A DNA stretch of 64,000 nt from UBA6107 sp964459385 (GCA_964459385.1 CAYWLG010000002.1:258706-322705), one strand, 5' to 3'. Counted from the stretch's first letter, positions 1 through 8,050 are shown. The notes: generated by a model not told the origin, from the letters alone. Program-made: numbers and translations.

Positions 1-800
1 CTGCCCGAGATCTGTCCCTGACCATCGGTGATGGCCGAGTGGATCACAGGGGATTCGATGACCACATTATCGAGGACGATCGAAAGATATTCATTTACAT
101 GTTTTGAGGTAAAGTCACCGAATGCTTTTGCTTCGGCATCGTTCAAAACAAAGTTGATCGCAACTGTTCCTAAAGTATCCACGCCCACGTTGACCGATTT
201 CAAGCCGGCGCCGGTGATAATGGCGGTGTAGGTTTTTACATCGGTGGCGGCGCCCGTTGCATCGGTGGCAGCGGGGGTTGCCTCGGCTGTCGGGGTGGCT
301 TCTACTGTCGGGGTTTCAGTGGCAGCCTGTGTAGTCTCAGGGGTAGAGGTGCCATTGGCTGCTGCATTCACTGCTGAATAATCGACGTTCACTTTCGTGC
401 CGGGAGCCAGATATTCGGTTCCTGCGGCTACAAAAGCCAACTGGCCCACTTTCTTCAATGACTCAACCACCTGACCCGTATCGGTCAGCCCCGGGAACTC
501 ACCAACGATGCGGTTGTTGCCCGAAGTCTGGAAGGTCACTTCGCTCACGCCCAAGGCGTTGGAGCGGCTGAGCAAAATCTGTTTCGCAGTGTCAAGCTGG
601 TCTTGTGTGATGGTGGAACCATCGGGCATGTCGACTTGCAAAAGCACGCGCATCCCACCACGCAGATCCAGGCCAAGCTGTGTTTCCATTGTGCGGTTGA
701 AGTTGCCGATGTGAATTCCAGGGTTGTTAGGCAAAACTGCCCAGATCACCAGAGCCCACACCACCAGCACCAAGATCAAAAGCCGGTAGTTTTTATTCAT
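1..800 (-). CDS. secD: Protein translocase subunit SecD, N-terminal part (runs off the window)
   Basis: SecD pairs with SecF in the inner membrane and uses the proton gradient to help SecYEG export proteins. The visible 266 residues start MNKNYRLL, followed by one membrane segment, then the family hallmark LGLDLRGGMRVLLQV and a first extracytoplasmic domain with NNRIVGEFPG. Between roughly residues 145 and 190 lies a low-complexity insert rich in Thr, Ala, Pro and Glu (repeats of the type TPTAEATPAA) that is not part of the standard domain. The start ATG is at 798-800 behind AAGGGAA. The C-terminal membrane part is outside the window. It is read away from mgtA in the same direction and has its own likely promoter. 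Confidence 0.93.
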   Translation of the reverse strand, partial: MNKNYRLLILVLVVWALVIWAVLPNNPGIHIGNFNRTMETQLGLDLRGGMRVLLQVDMPDGSTITQDQLDTAKQILLSRSNALGVSEVTFQTSGNNRIVGEFPGLTDTGQVVESLKKVGQLAFVAAGTEYLAPGTKVNVDYSAVNAAANGTSTPETTQAATETPTVEATPTAEATPAATDATGAATDVKTYTAIITGAGLKSVNVGVDTLGTVAINFVLNDAEAKAFGDFTSKHVNEYLSIVLDNVVIESPVIHSAITDGQGQISG

Positions 801-845
801 TCTGAAAATTCCCTTCAGTGTATGAAAAGTGCATAAGACGCGAGA

Positions 846-875
846 ATTTTACCCCAGAATGCCGACTTTTGTCAG
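846..875 (-). promoter_or_regulatory. Likely secD promoter
   Basis: On the minus strand, CTGACA (870-875) and TAAAAT (846-851) are separated by 18 bases, about 45 bases before the secD start. A second TATAAT-like box lies nearer the end of mgtA. Confidence 0.5.
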
Positions 876-940
876 GGTCAAAACAAAAAATCGGCTTCTG
901 AGGTTATTATAATGAAATAAACACCCTTCTACAGGCATTT

Positions 941-3577
941 TTATTCCTGTGCGGCGTATTTGCGGTTGAACCAGGTCTTCACCACCTGGGTCAGCACGGC
1001 ATAGACCAACAGAATACCCGGCAGAATGGCCCAGTAAAGCAGCGGTAGCGGGGTCAGCCCCAGGGTGTTCGCCAGCGGCGAGTAGGGCAAAAAGGCACCG
1101 AAGAGCACGATTCCCAGTGAGGTCAGCAAAAGCGGCAGGCTGGCCCGGCTCTGGATGAAAGGGATCTTGTTGGTACGGATCACGTGAATGATCAGCGTCT
1201 GCGTGAACAGGCTTTCGATGAACCAGCCCGTATGGAACAGGGTCGGGTTCGTCCAACTGTTGAAGACGTAGATCATCACAAAGAAGGTGGCGTAATCAAA
1301 GATCGAGCTGATCGGCCCTATGAAGAGGATGAACTTGCGCAGCTCGCCAATGGCCCATTTGCGCGGCTTCTCGATCCATTCGCTGTCCACCGTGTCGCTG
1401 GGGATGGCGATCTGCGAGAAATCGTAGAGCAAATTGTTGATCAAGATCTGAATCGGCAGCATGGGCACAAAGGGCAGCAAAATGCTGGCGCCCAGCATGC
1501 TGAACATGTTGCCAAAGCTCGATGATGCCGCCATCTTGATGTACTTGATGATGTTGCCAAAGACACGGCGACCCTCGATCACACCCTCTTCGAGCACCAG
1601 CAGGCTGTTCTCAAGCAGGATGATCTCAGACGATTCCTTGGCGATATCCACGGCGGAATTCACCGAGATGCCCACATCGGCCGAACGCAGCGCCGGGGCA
1701 TCGTTGATGCCATCGCCCATAAAGCCCACCACATGCCCGGCGCGTTTGAGCGCCAGGATGATGCGTTCCTTATGGTCGGGCGAGAGCCTGGCAAAGATGT
1801 TCACCTGCTCTGCCTCGCGGCTGAGCTGCTCATCGCTGAGCGCGTCGATCTCCGGCCCCAGCAGAATGTGCTCCGTGGGCAGCCCTACCTGTTTGCAGAT
1901 CGATTCAGAGACCAAGTCATTGTCGCCGGTCAGGATCTTCACCTCCACCTTGTAGTGATGCAGTTGCGCAATCGCCGCGGCAGCCGACTCTTTTGGCGGG
2001 TCAAGAAAGGCTAGAAAGCCCTTCAGGGTCATGTTCGATTCGTCTTCCACCGTATAGCCGTCTTTGCATTCGGCCTCGCTCAATACTTTATAGGCCAGCC
2101 CGATCACGCGGTAGCCTTCGCGATTGAGCGCCTCGATCATCTGCTGGCGCTTCTGATCGTATTTTCCCACACGCGGCAGTACCTCGCCCTTCACTTCCAC
2201 CAGGCTGCACACAGACAGGGTCTCTTCGACCGCGCCCTTGGTGATGAGCAGATGCTCCCCGGTTGGGGTCTGCACGATCACCGACATGCGCTTGCGGTGG
2301 AAGTCGAACGGCACCTCATCCACCTTGGTAAAACCGGCCACTTTCTCCTGGCGGCCGCGCATGGTGGCGTGGTCGAGAATGGCCACATCGGTCAGGTTGC
2401 GCAGGCCGGTTTGGTGAAAACTGTTCAGGTAGGCCAGATCGAGGATCTCGTCGTTCTCGTTACCCGAAACATCCATGTGTTTCTCGAGCACGATCTTGCC
2501 CTCGGTGAGGGTGCCGGTTTTATCGGTGCAGAGCACGTCCATGGCGCCAAAGTTCTGAATGGCGTTGAGCCGCTTCACCACCACTTTTTTAGAGGCCATC
2601 GAGAGGGCGCCCTTCGAGAGGTTGACGGTCACGATCATGGGCAGCATTTCGGGGGTCAGCCCCACCGCCACGGCCAGTGCAAAGAGCAGTGCTTCGACCC
2701 AATTGTGTTTGCCGATGCCGTTGATCAGAAATACCAACGGCACCAGCACGCCCATCAGGCTGATCATCAGCCAGGTGAACTGGTTGATGCCGATATCAAA
2801 GCTGGTCGGCGGGCGCTCGTTGGTCATGCGGGTGGCCAGGCTGCCAAAGTAGGTGCCTGCCCCGCTGGCCAGCACCACGGCCCGCCCGGAGCCGCTTTCA
2901 ACGTTCGTGCCCAAAAAACACAGGTTGGTCCTCTCGAGCGGAGATTGATCGCTGGCCGCATTGGCGCCTGCCATCTTCTCCACCGGGTAGGATTCGCCTG
3001 TGAGCACCGCCTGGTTGATGAAGAGGTCTTTGGCACTGAGAATGCGCACGTCGGCGGGCACCATGTCACCGGCAGAAAGCTGCACGATGTCGCCGGGCAC
3101 GATCTCTTCAAGGGTCACCTCTTGCAGGGTGCCGTCACGCATCACCGTGGCTGTGGTGCTTACCATCGCTTGCAGTTTTTCGGCTGCCTGATCGGCACGG
3201 CTCTCCTGCACAAAGCGCAGCACAATGCCGATCAACACCATCGCCCCAATGACGGTGGCTGCACGCAGATCGCCGGTGAAGTAAGACACGATCCCCAGCA
3301 CGACCAGCAAGATCACCAGCGGATTGCGCACGTTCTCCCACAGGCGCTTGAGAAAAGTGATGTGTTGTTCAGTGACAATATGGTTGTAGCCGAACACCTC
3401 ACGCAGGTCTTGCACTTCCTGCGCGTTCAGACCGTTCAAACGGGTCTTATACTCGTTGAACAATTCAGTTTCATTCAGTTGGGCGGCGCGGTTCAGGCGG
3501 GCAAAAACCTGCTCGTGAACCAGCTTGTTTTTCTGACCCGGTCGAGTCGGGAGGATTGAGAAATCGCGGAATGCCAT
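941..3577 (-). CDS. mgtA: Magnesium-importing P-type ATPase (MgtA/MgtB, type IIIB)
   Basis: This inner-membrane pump imports Mg2+ using ATP. The 878-residue protein is close to the usual length of about 900. It shows the cation-ATPase N-terminal region, paired membrane helices, an actuator domain with LTGES, the phosphorylation loop DKTGTLTEG, the hinge GDGINDAPALRSADVGI and a C-terminal membrane domain with NNLLYDFSQ, which is typical of MgtA. The chosen ATG at 3575-3577 (MAFRDFS) has GAAGGAG six bases upstream. An in-frame ATG 15 bases further up overlaps that ribosome binding site and is less likely. Expression should respond to Mg2+ through the M-box upstream, and possibly also through the leader ORF between them. 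The family identity is secure; the exact transported ion (Mg2+ rather than Ni2+ or Co2+) is supported by the riboswitch. Confidence 0.96.
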   Translation of the reverse strand: MAFRDFSILPTRPGQKNKLVHEQVFARLNRAAQLNETELFNEYKTRLNGLNAQEVQDLREVFGYNHIVTEQHITFLKRLWENVRNPLVILLVVLGIVSYFTGDLRAATVIGAMVLIGIVLRFVQESRADQAAEKLQAMVSTTATVMRDGTLQEVTLEEIVPGDIVQLSAGDMVPADVRILSAKDLFINQAVLTGESYPVEKMAGANAASDQSPLERTNLCFLGTNVESGSGRAVVLASGAGTYFGSLATRMTNERPPTSFDIGINQFTWLMISLMGVLVPLVFLINGIGKHNWVEALLFALAVAVGLTPEMLPMIVTVNLSKGALSMASKKVVVKRLNAIQNFGAMDVLCTDKTGTLTEGKIVLEKHMDVSGNENDEILDLAYLNSFHQTGLRNLTDVAILDHATMRGRQEKVAGFTKVDEVPFDFHRKRMSVIVQTPTGEHLLITKGAVEETLSVCSLVEVKGEVLPRVGKYDQKRQQMIEALNREGYRVIGLAYKVLSEAECKDGYTVEDESNMTLKGFLAFLDPPKESAAAAIAQLHHYKVEVKILTGDNDLVSESICKQVGLPTEHILLGPEIDALSDEQLSREAEQVNIFARLSPDHKERIILALKRAGHVVGFMGDGINDAPALRSADVGISVNSAVDIAKESSEIILLENSLLVLEEGVIEGRRVFGNIIKYIKMAASSSFGNMFSMLGASILLPFVPMLPIQILINNLLYDFSQIAIPSDTVDSEWIEKPRKWAIGELRKFILFIGPISSIFDYATFFVMIYVFNSWTNPTLFHTGWFIESLFTQTLIIHVIRTNKIPFIQSRASLPLLLTSLGIVLFGAFLPYSPLANTLGLTPLPLLYWAILPGILLVYAVLTQVVKTWFNRKYAAQE

Positions 3578-3642
3578 GTGCTTCTCCTTCATATTGTCCG
3601 ACTCACCCTTTCTCTCAGAAAGAGGATCTCATGATAGAGGGA

Positions 3643-3780
3643 TCAACATCTGAAGAAGAACCCCCTCTTAGAGCTTCTCGCTAAAGAGGTGAAGGGTAAG
3701 TCTATTGTGCTTGTAAATCGTCGAACTGCCGCTAAGTGCGGGCCATCTACATTACTTCCGACAGGTTCATCATTTGTCAT
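3643..3780 (-). CDS. 45-codon leader ORF between the M-box and mgtA
   Basis: The ORF begins ATG (3778-3780), encodes MTNDEPVGSN then a basic middle and ends RGFFFRC before TGA. It has the best ribosome binding site in the window: AAAGGAGGTGA, five bases before the ATG. It starts just after the riboswitch terminator and stops 65 bases before mgtA, so it lies on the mRNA made only when the riboswitch reads through. Codons for FFF plus the next base (3651-3660) are complementary to the mgtA ribosome binding site (3582-3591, one G-U pair). This suggests that translating the leader opens mgtA, by analogy with MgtL-type control. No membrane segment or known family is seen. It may be a regulatory leader or a chance ORF. 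Confidence 0.5.
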   Translation of the reverse strand: MTNDEPVGSNVDGPHLAAVRRFTSTIDLPFTSLARSSKRGFFFRC

Positions 3781-3811
3781 TCCCTTCACCTCCTTTCCTT
3801 TTTAGCCTTGT

Positions 3812-3844
3812 AAAACAAAACTCCCCGGTCGCTCAACCGGGGAG
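3812..3844 (-). terminator. Riboswitch-controlled intrinsic terminator before mgtA
   Basis: On the minus strand a perfect 9-bp stem (CTCCCCGGT / ACCGGGGAG, 3821-3844) with a 6-base loop is followed by TTTTGTTTT. It lies directly 3' of the M-box aptamer, as expected for Mg2+-induced termination. Confidence 0.85.
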
Positions 3845-3871
3845 AAGAATAGCAACAACACATACAGTCAT

Positions 3872-4044
3872 TGCGTTCCCACTCTGGTTGAGCTTTGGCA
3901 CTGCACCGCTTAGGGATCGTTGCTCCCAGCCATTTTGGATCAAACCTTAAGCCGGCCTGACCTGGTCTACCCTTTGGCGTCTTTAGACGTTTCAGGGCAA
4001 TGGCCTGTTTCGATACAGACGCCTCACCTAACGAGGGTCTCAAT
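3872..4044 (-). ncRNA. M-box (ykoK) magnesium riboswitch
   Basis: The minus strand carries the conserved M-box blocks in order: GTTAGGTGAGGC (4021-4032), then ACGTCTAAAGACGCCAAA (about 3973-3990), the GACCAGGTCAGGCCGG segment, and near the 3' end CAGTGCCAAAGCTC (about 3889-3902). These match the Mg2+-sensing aptamer known upstream of mgtE and mgtA genes. With enough Mg2+ the aptamer folds and the following terminator forms; at low Mg2+ the RNA reads through into the leader ORF and mgtA. An apparent plus/minus ORF over this region is not a gene. Confidence 0.93.
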
Positions 4045-4054
4045 TGCAGACAGT

Positions 4055-4083
4055 ATTATAGGCCGGAAAATCCCTGAAGGCAA
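4055..4083 (-). promoter_or_regulatory. Promoter of the M-box/mgtA transcript
   Basis: On the minus strand, TTGCCT (4078-4083), exactly 17 bases, then a perfect TATAAT (4055-4060). Transcription would start about ten bases before the first conserved M-box block. Confidence 0.8.
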
Positions 4084-4247
4084 TAGATTTTTGTGAACTC
4101 TTAGATGATTTTCACAATAAGGGCTCTCTGCTTTGATCAAAGTGAACAGGAATAAGGGTTCGGCGGCTACAACTTGCCTGCCCACTTGCTGGATAATTTT
4201 TATAGGATGTAGAATCAAGTAACTAGTAATATTGTTGGAGGCGGATT

Positions 4248-5000
4248 GTGAGTGTCAAAAATACTCTCTCTGAAAGACCCTATCTGATCGACATTACCCT
4301 GCTTCGTGACAAGGTTCCTTCCTGGCAGGATTACCCGTTTTCGTTACCGGTCGTGCGCTCCCTCGAAACGCTCAAGTTCCACCCCGATGTCACTTTTTTC
4401 ATTGGCGAGAATGGCATGGGAAAATCCACCCTGCTTGAGGCCATCGCCCAACTGGCGCAGTTTAACCCGGAGGGCGGCAGCAAAAATATGCGCTTCTCTA
4501 CCCGCGCCACGCAATCCAACCTGGCAGATTACCTGAGATCGGGCAAAAGCTTCAAAGCCGCCAGGGATGGTTTTTTCTTGCGGGCGGAATCTTTCTATAA
4601 CGTGGCCTCTTACATAGATGATGTAGATTACGCGGGTGCCTATGGTGGCAAGTCACTGCACGAGCAATCGCACGGGGAATCTTTTTTATCACTGTTGAGC
4701 AACAGGTTCCACGGCAACGGGTTGTACTTGCTGGATGAACCGGAGGCGGCTCTTTCCCCCTCACGTCAGTTGGCGGTTATCTCACTGATCCATCATCTGG
4801 TGAAATTAAACTCACAGTTCATTATCGCCACACATTCCCCCATCATTATGGCCTATCCCAACGCCAAAATTTTGCTCTTTTCCGAAGCGGGCCTCCATGA
4901 AGTTCGTTATGAAGAAACGGAACATTACCAGGTTAGCCGCGATTTTTTCGAGCATCGCGAGCAGATGCTCAACATCCTGCTTGAAGATAACCCGAACTAG
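4248..5000 (+). CDS. AAA/ABC-type ATPase, COG3910-like
   Basis: A 250-residue soluble ATPase of the SMC/ABC-like type. A Walker A motif GENGMGKST lies near residue 54, a degenerate signature (SHGESFLSLL) near 142, Walker B YLLDEPEAALSP near 160 and a switch histidine in ATHSPIIMAYPNA. Length and motif spacing fit the small stand-alone predicted ATPases of COG3910, whose cellular role is not established. The GTG start at 4248 follows GGAGG by six bases. A weak promoter (TTGCTG, 18 bases, TAGAAT) may lie just upstream. The gene diverges from the mgtA unit and is separated from the ABC-F gene by a regulatory leader, so no functional link is implied. Confidence 0.85.
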   Translation: MSVKNTLSERPYLIDITLLRDKVPSWQDYPFSLPVVRSLETLKFHPDVTFFIGENGMGKSTLLEAIAQLAQFNPEGGSKNMRFSTRATQSNLADYLRSGKSFKAARDGFFLRAESFYNVASYIDDVDYAGAYGGKSLHEQSHGESFLSLLSNRFHGNGLYLLDEPEAALSPSRQLAVISLIHHLVKLNSQFIIATHSPIIMAYPNAKILLFSEAGLHEVRYEETEHYQVSRDFFEHREQMLNILLEDNPN

Positions 5001-5036
5001 ACCGGCTGGTCGTTTGAGAGTCTTCCTGCGTTTTCA

Positions 5037-5045
5037 TGATACAAT
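5037..5045 (+). promoter_or_regulatory. Possible extended -10 promoter of the ABC-F leader
   Basis: TGA followed by TACAAT (5040-5045) fits an extended -10 element. No good -35 box is at normal spacing (TTGAGA is 20 bases upstream). It would start an RNA about 25 bases before the leader ORF. Confidence 0.4.
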
Positions 5046-5076
5046 AACCCCGTCCGATTGTTCAGGAGTTCACTTA

Positions 5077-5097
5077 ATGACCGACAGTAACCTCTAA
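5077..5097 (+). CDS. Six-codon leader peptide (MTDSNL) of the ABC-F gene
   Basis: ATG ACC GAC AGT AAC CTC TAA, preceded by CAGGAG eight bases upstream. Its last three sense codons (5086-5094) are an exact complement of the ABC-F ribosome binding region (5200-5208), and the six bases after the stop codon (5098-5103) complement 5194-5199. Leader peptides of this kind sense ribosome-targeting drugs upstream of erm and ABC-F genes; here the role is inferred. Confidence 0.6.
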   Translation: MTDSNL

Positions 5098-5208
5098 ATT
5101 TCCGTTTTTTTGGGTAGACCATCCGCTTTTGCCTTGATTTAATTTAATCAACCACTGCTGCCGAGGGCCTTGCCCTCGGTTTTTGTTTGTACTGGAAATG
5201 AGGTTACT
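5086..5208 (+). promoter_or_regulatory. Long-range stem of an attenuator hiding the ABC-F ribosome binding site
   Basis: AGTAACCTC (5086-5094) plus ATTTCC (5098-5103) pairs with the uninterrupted 15 bases 5194-5208 (GGAAATGAGGTTACT). The only unpaired bases in the 5' arm are the leader stop codon TAA. The 3' arm contains the GAGG ribosome binding site of the ABC-F gene, and the loop encloses an intrinsic terminator. A ribosome stalled on the leader would cover the 5' arm and free the binding site. Confidence 0.65.
5161..5190 (+). terminator. Intrinsic terminator inside the ABC-F leader
   Basis: Perfect 8-bp stem CCGAGGGC / GCCCTCGG (5161-5179) with a CTT loop, followed by TTTTTGTTTGT. It lies upstream of the ABC-F start, so it must be bypassed for expression; together with the leader ORF it suggests transcription attenuation. 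Confidence 0.75.
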
Positions 5209-5211
5209 TTT

Positions 5212-6867
5212 ATGCTTTCGGTTCGCTCGCTCAATAAATCCTTCGGCATTATGCCGGTTCTCAATAACATCAGTTTCACCCTCAAACCTGGCGAAAAAGC
5301 CGGTCTGGTGGGTGTCAATGGCTCCGGCAAAACCACCCTGCTGCGCATCCTCGCCGGTGACGAGAAGGCCGACTCCGGTTCGGTCTCGTTCACCCCTGCC
5401 AGCCTGCGCGTGGGTTATCTTTCGCAGTCGCTGCAGTTTGCCGCGGACGAAACGCTGGGCAGTTACCTGCAAAAGATGAGCGGTGACCTGTCCGGTCTGA
5501 GCGAACGTCTGCAAACCCTGGCAGCACAGTTGGCCGGCAATGCAACGCGCACTGACCTGCAGCTTGAATACGATGCCACGTTGGCCGCCATCGAAGCCGC
5601 CGCCAAAAGCCAGGGCGCTGCCCCTGCCATGCTGGCCGCCTTTGAGCTGGACACCCTCCCTGCCGATCTGCCTGTTGCCGCTCTCAGCGGCGGGCAAAAG
5701 ACCCGTCTCGGTCTGGCCGGGATACTGCTCTCGGCCCCACAGTTGCTGCTGCTCGATGAACCCACCAATCACCTCGATTTCGCCATGCTTGAGTGGCTCG
5801 AAAATTGGATCAACCGCTCGCCGGCGGCCATCTTACTGGTCTCGCACGACCGCGTCTTTCTGGATAACACCGTTGAGGCCATCCTAGAACTGGATGCGGC
5901 CACCCATCAGTTGAAGAGCTACCCCGGCAATTACGCCGCTTACCTCGACGCCAAAGCCGAGGAGCGCGCCCGCCACTGGCAGGAATACGGCGACCAGCAG
6001 GTAGAAATCCAGCGCCTCAAGGCTTCAGCGGCACATTACCGCGAGATCGCCCATTTTCGTAAGGGCGGCAAAGCCGATACCCCAGACAAATTTGCCAAAG
6101 CCTTCTTCGCCAACCGCAGCCTGGCCACCGTCAAACGCGCCAAGAGCGTAGAGAAGCGCATCGAGCACCTGCTCAGCGACGAAAAGATCGACAAGCCGCG
6201 CGATTCATGGCAGATGAAAATGGAATTTGAAGGCACCCCGGCCAGCAGCCGTTTGGTGCTTACTTTAGACCATCTCAGCATTGGTTACGGAGAAACTCCC
6301 CTGCTCAGTGACCTGCAAGTGGCCATCCGCTACGGCGAACGCGTGGTGCTCATCGGCCCCAACGGCTGCGGCAAATCCACCCTGCTGCGTACCATTGCCG
6401 GGCGCCTCCCTGCCCTGAACGGCAGCGCGCGCCTGGGGGTCAGCGTGCATCTGGGCTACATGGCTCAGGAACAGGAAGATCTCGACCCCAACCTGACCGT
6501 GCTCGAAACACTGCAAAAGGCGGCCGCACTCAACGAGACCAATGCCCGCACCCTGCTGCACAAATACCTCTTCAGCGGGGACGAGGCTTTTTTGCCGCTG
6601 AAAAGCTGTTCCTTTGGCATGCGTTCGCGCCTGGCGCTGGCCTGCCTGGTGGCACAGGGCTGTAACTTTTTGCTGCTGGATGAGCCCCTCAACCATCTCG
6701 ACCTGCCCTCGCGCGCCCAGTTTGAAAAGGCCCTCAGCAGCTTTGAAGGCACCATTCTGGCCGTGGTGCACGACCGCTATTTCATGCAGCGCTTCGCTAC
6801 ACGCATATTTGAGATCAGTGGCAGGGAACTATTGGATTATGAGCCATTGAGAGAAGAGGCGGCATAA
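5212..6867 (+). CDS. ABC-F family ATPase (ribosome-associated, possible antibiotic protection)
   Basis: A soluble protein of 551 residues with two ABC domains joined by a charged linker and no membrane segment, the layout of ABC-F proteins that act at the ribosomal E site. Domain 1: Walker A GVNGSGKTT, signature LSGGQKTRLGLAG, Walker B LLLLDEPTNHLD. Domain 2: GPNGCGKST, a degenerate signature SFGMRSRLAL where LSGGE would be usual, and LLLDEPLNHLD. The linker around residues 245-320 is rich in Lys, Arg and Glu. ATG at 5212 follows GAGG; an upstream in-frame TTG lies inside the terminator and is rejected. Housekeeping (Ettl/Uup-like) and resistance (Lsa/Vga/Msr/VmlR-like) members look alike; the attenuator leader favours an inducible protection role, which is inference. 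Confidence 0.85.
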   Translation: MLSVRSLNKSFGIMPVLNNISFTLKPGEKAGLVGVNGSGKTTLLRILAGDEKADSGSVSFTPASLRVGYLSQSLQFAADETLGSYLQKMSGDLSGLSERLQTLAAQLAGNATRTDLQLEYDATLAAIEAAAKSQGAAPAMLAAFELDTLPADLPVAALSGGQKTRLGLAGILLSAPQLLLLDEPTNHLDFAMLEWLENWINRSPAAILLVSHDRVFLDNTVEAILELDAATHQLKSYPGNYAAYLDAKAEERARHWQEYGDQQVEIQRLKASAAHYREIAHFRKGGKADTPDKFAKAFFANRSLATVKRAKSVEKRIEHLLSDEKIDKPRDSWQMKMEFEGTPASSRLVLTLDHLSIGYGETPLLSDLQVAIRYGERVVLIGPNGCGKSTLLRTIAGRLPALNGSARLGVSVHLGYMAQEQEDLDPNLTVLETLQKAAALNETNARTLLHKYLFSGDEAFLPLKSCSFGMRSRLALACLVAQGCNFLLLDEPLNHLDLPSRAQFEKALSSFEGTILAVVHDRYFMQRFATRIFEISGRELLDYEPLREEAA

Positions 6868-6921
6868 TATATATCCACAAGTGCGATTCATGATGGTATT
6901 TATGTGGTTGGAATAAAACAC

Positions 6922-7009
6922 GGTAGGGGCAAGGCATGCCTTGCCCCAACGAGAGATCATAATCAGTTTAACGCAATCCCGTAGGGCTGTATCGCGATAC
7001 ACCCCTACC
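6922..7009. repeat. Composite palindromic repeat bounded by GGTAGGGG / CCCCTACC
   Basis: The 88-bp element begins GGTAGGGG and ends CCCCTACC (inverted). It contains two nested palindromes: one of 22 bp at 6926-6947 centred on GGCATGCC, and one at 6981-7008 centred on TGTATCGCGATACA with a single mismatch. A sister of the first palindrome lies at 58861-58884. It sits between two convergent genes. This looks like a dispersed, non-coding REP/MITE-like unit. Confidence 0.7.
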
Positions 7010-7021
7010 ACTCACGGCATA

Positions 7022-8050
7022 TTACCGGTAGATCGCCAGAATATCTTCCAGCACCGCATAACCTGTGGGCAAGCGCCCCGCCCCGGGCCCGATGAGCGTC
7101 ACTTCGCCCAGGTAATCGGTGCTGAAATGGATGGCGTTGGTCGCCCCGTTCACCCCCGCCAGCGGATGTGTCAGGGGCAGGCGCTGCAGCTTTACCGCCG
7201 CTTTGACGCCCTCTTTGGCACGTTCCAGGCTGCCGATCAGCTTCCAGCGCTCCCCGGCAGCTTTAGCTTCTGCCACCTGCTCCACCGTTAATGAAGTAAT
7301 GCCCGAGCGGTCTACTTGCTCCATCGTCAGATGAGTGTTCATGAGCAGATCGGCCAGAATCACCACTTTGCCGGCCGCATCGAAGCCTTCCACATCGCCG
7401 CTGGGGTCGGCTTCGGCGTAGCCCAATTTTTGCGCCTCGGCCAACGCTGAGGCATACGATGCGCCGCTTTCCATCTGTGTCAGGATGTAATTGGTGGTGC
7501 CGTTGAAGATGCCCATCACTTTGTTAATATGCGCCGCTGCCAGGCTCTCACGTCCCAATCGCAGCGCGGGTGTGCCGCTCATCACGGAGCCTTCCACCCC
7601 AAACTGCACGCCGTTGGCCCTGGCCAGCTCCTGCAGTTCGGCAAAGTGCAGCGCCACCGGCCCTTTGTTGGTGGTGACGGCATGTTTCTTCATGGCGAAG
7701 GCGGCGCGCACGTGATCGGTGGCCGGCTGCCCGGTTTGCAGATCGGTGTACGACATTTCCACGATCACATCGGCGTTGCTCTTAAAGATCAGGGCAAAGG
7801 CATCCCAGCCGGGTTTGGCCTGCGGCAAGCTTTCCAGAGTGCCGTCTCGCCCCACCCGGTCGAGCAGAATGGCCGGGTCCAGGCCCTCGGGGTCGAAAGC
7901 GCTGCCCTTAATGGGATCGCTGATTGCCACGATGCGCAGGTCGAGACCCAGATCGCGCAGGCAATCGTCATGCGATTCTCTGAGAATTTGTGCCAGCCCC
8001 TGCCCCACGTTGCCAAAGCCGATCAGTCCAAGATTTACCCGTTCTGCCAT
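7022..8050 (-). CDS. hom: Homoserine dehydrogenase
   Basis: Reduces aspartate semialdehyde to homoserine with NAD(P)H, on the route to threonine and methionine. The 342-residue protein shows the nucleotide-binding GFGNVGQGLA at its start, TTNKGPVA near residue 110, the catalytic-region block NGTTNYILTQM and the substrate-binding EADPSGDVEGFDAAGK. It lacks the C-terminal ACT domain of the longer feedback-regulated forms, so threonine inhibition is not expected from the sequence. The start was taken as the second of two adjacent ATG codons, 7 bases after GGAGG; the ATG one codon upstream is equally possible. It stands alone and converges on the ABC-F gene. Confidence 0.93.
   Translation of the reverse strand: MAERVNLGLIGFGNVGQGLAQILRESHDDCLRDLGLDLRIVAISDPIKGSAFDPEGLDPAILLDRVGRDGTLESLPQAKPGWDAFALIFKSNADVIVEMSYTDLQTGQPATDHVRAAFAMKKHAVTTNKGPVALHFAELQELARANGVQFGVEGSVMSGTPALRLGRESLAAAHINKVMGIFNGTTNYILTQMESGASYASALAEAQKLGYAEADPSGDVEGFDAAGKVVILADLLMNTHLTMEQVDRSGITSLTVEQVAEAKAAGERWKLIGSLERAKEGVKAAVKLQRLPLTHPLAGVNGATNAIHFSTDYLGEVTLIGPGAGRLPTGYAVLEDILAIYR

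Noticed and set aside
2252..3559. A 435-codon open frame on the plus strand
   Set aside because: It is antisense to mgtA, His/Gln-rich and without family similarity: a shadow caused by codon bias on the other strand.
3786..4043. An 85-codon open frame on the minus strand upstream of mgtA
   Set aside because: It lies wholly within the M-box riboswitch and its terminator, whose RNA motifs explain the sequence.
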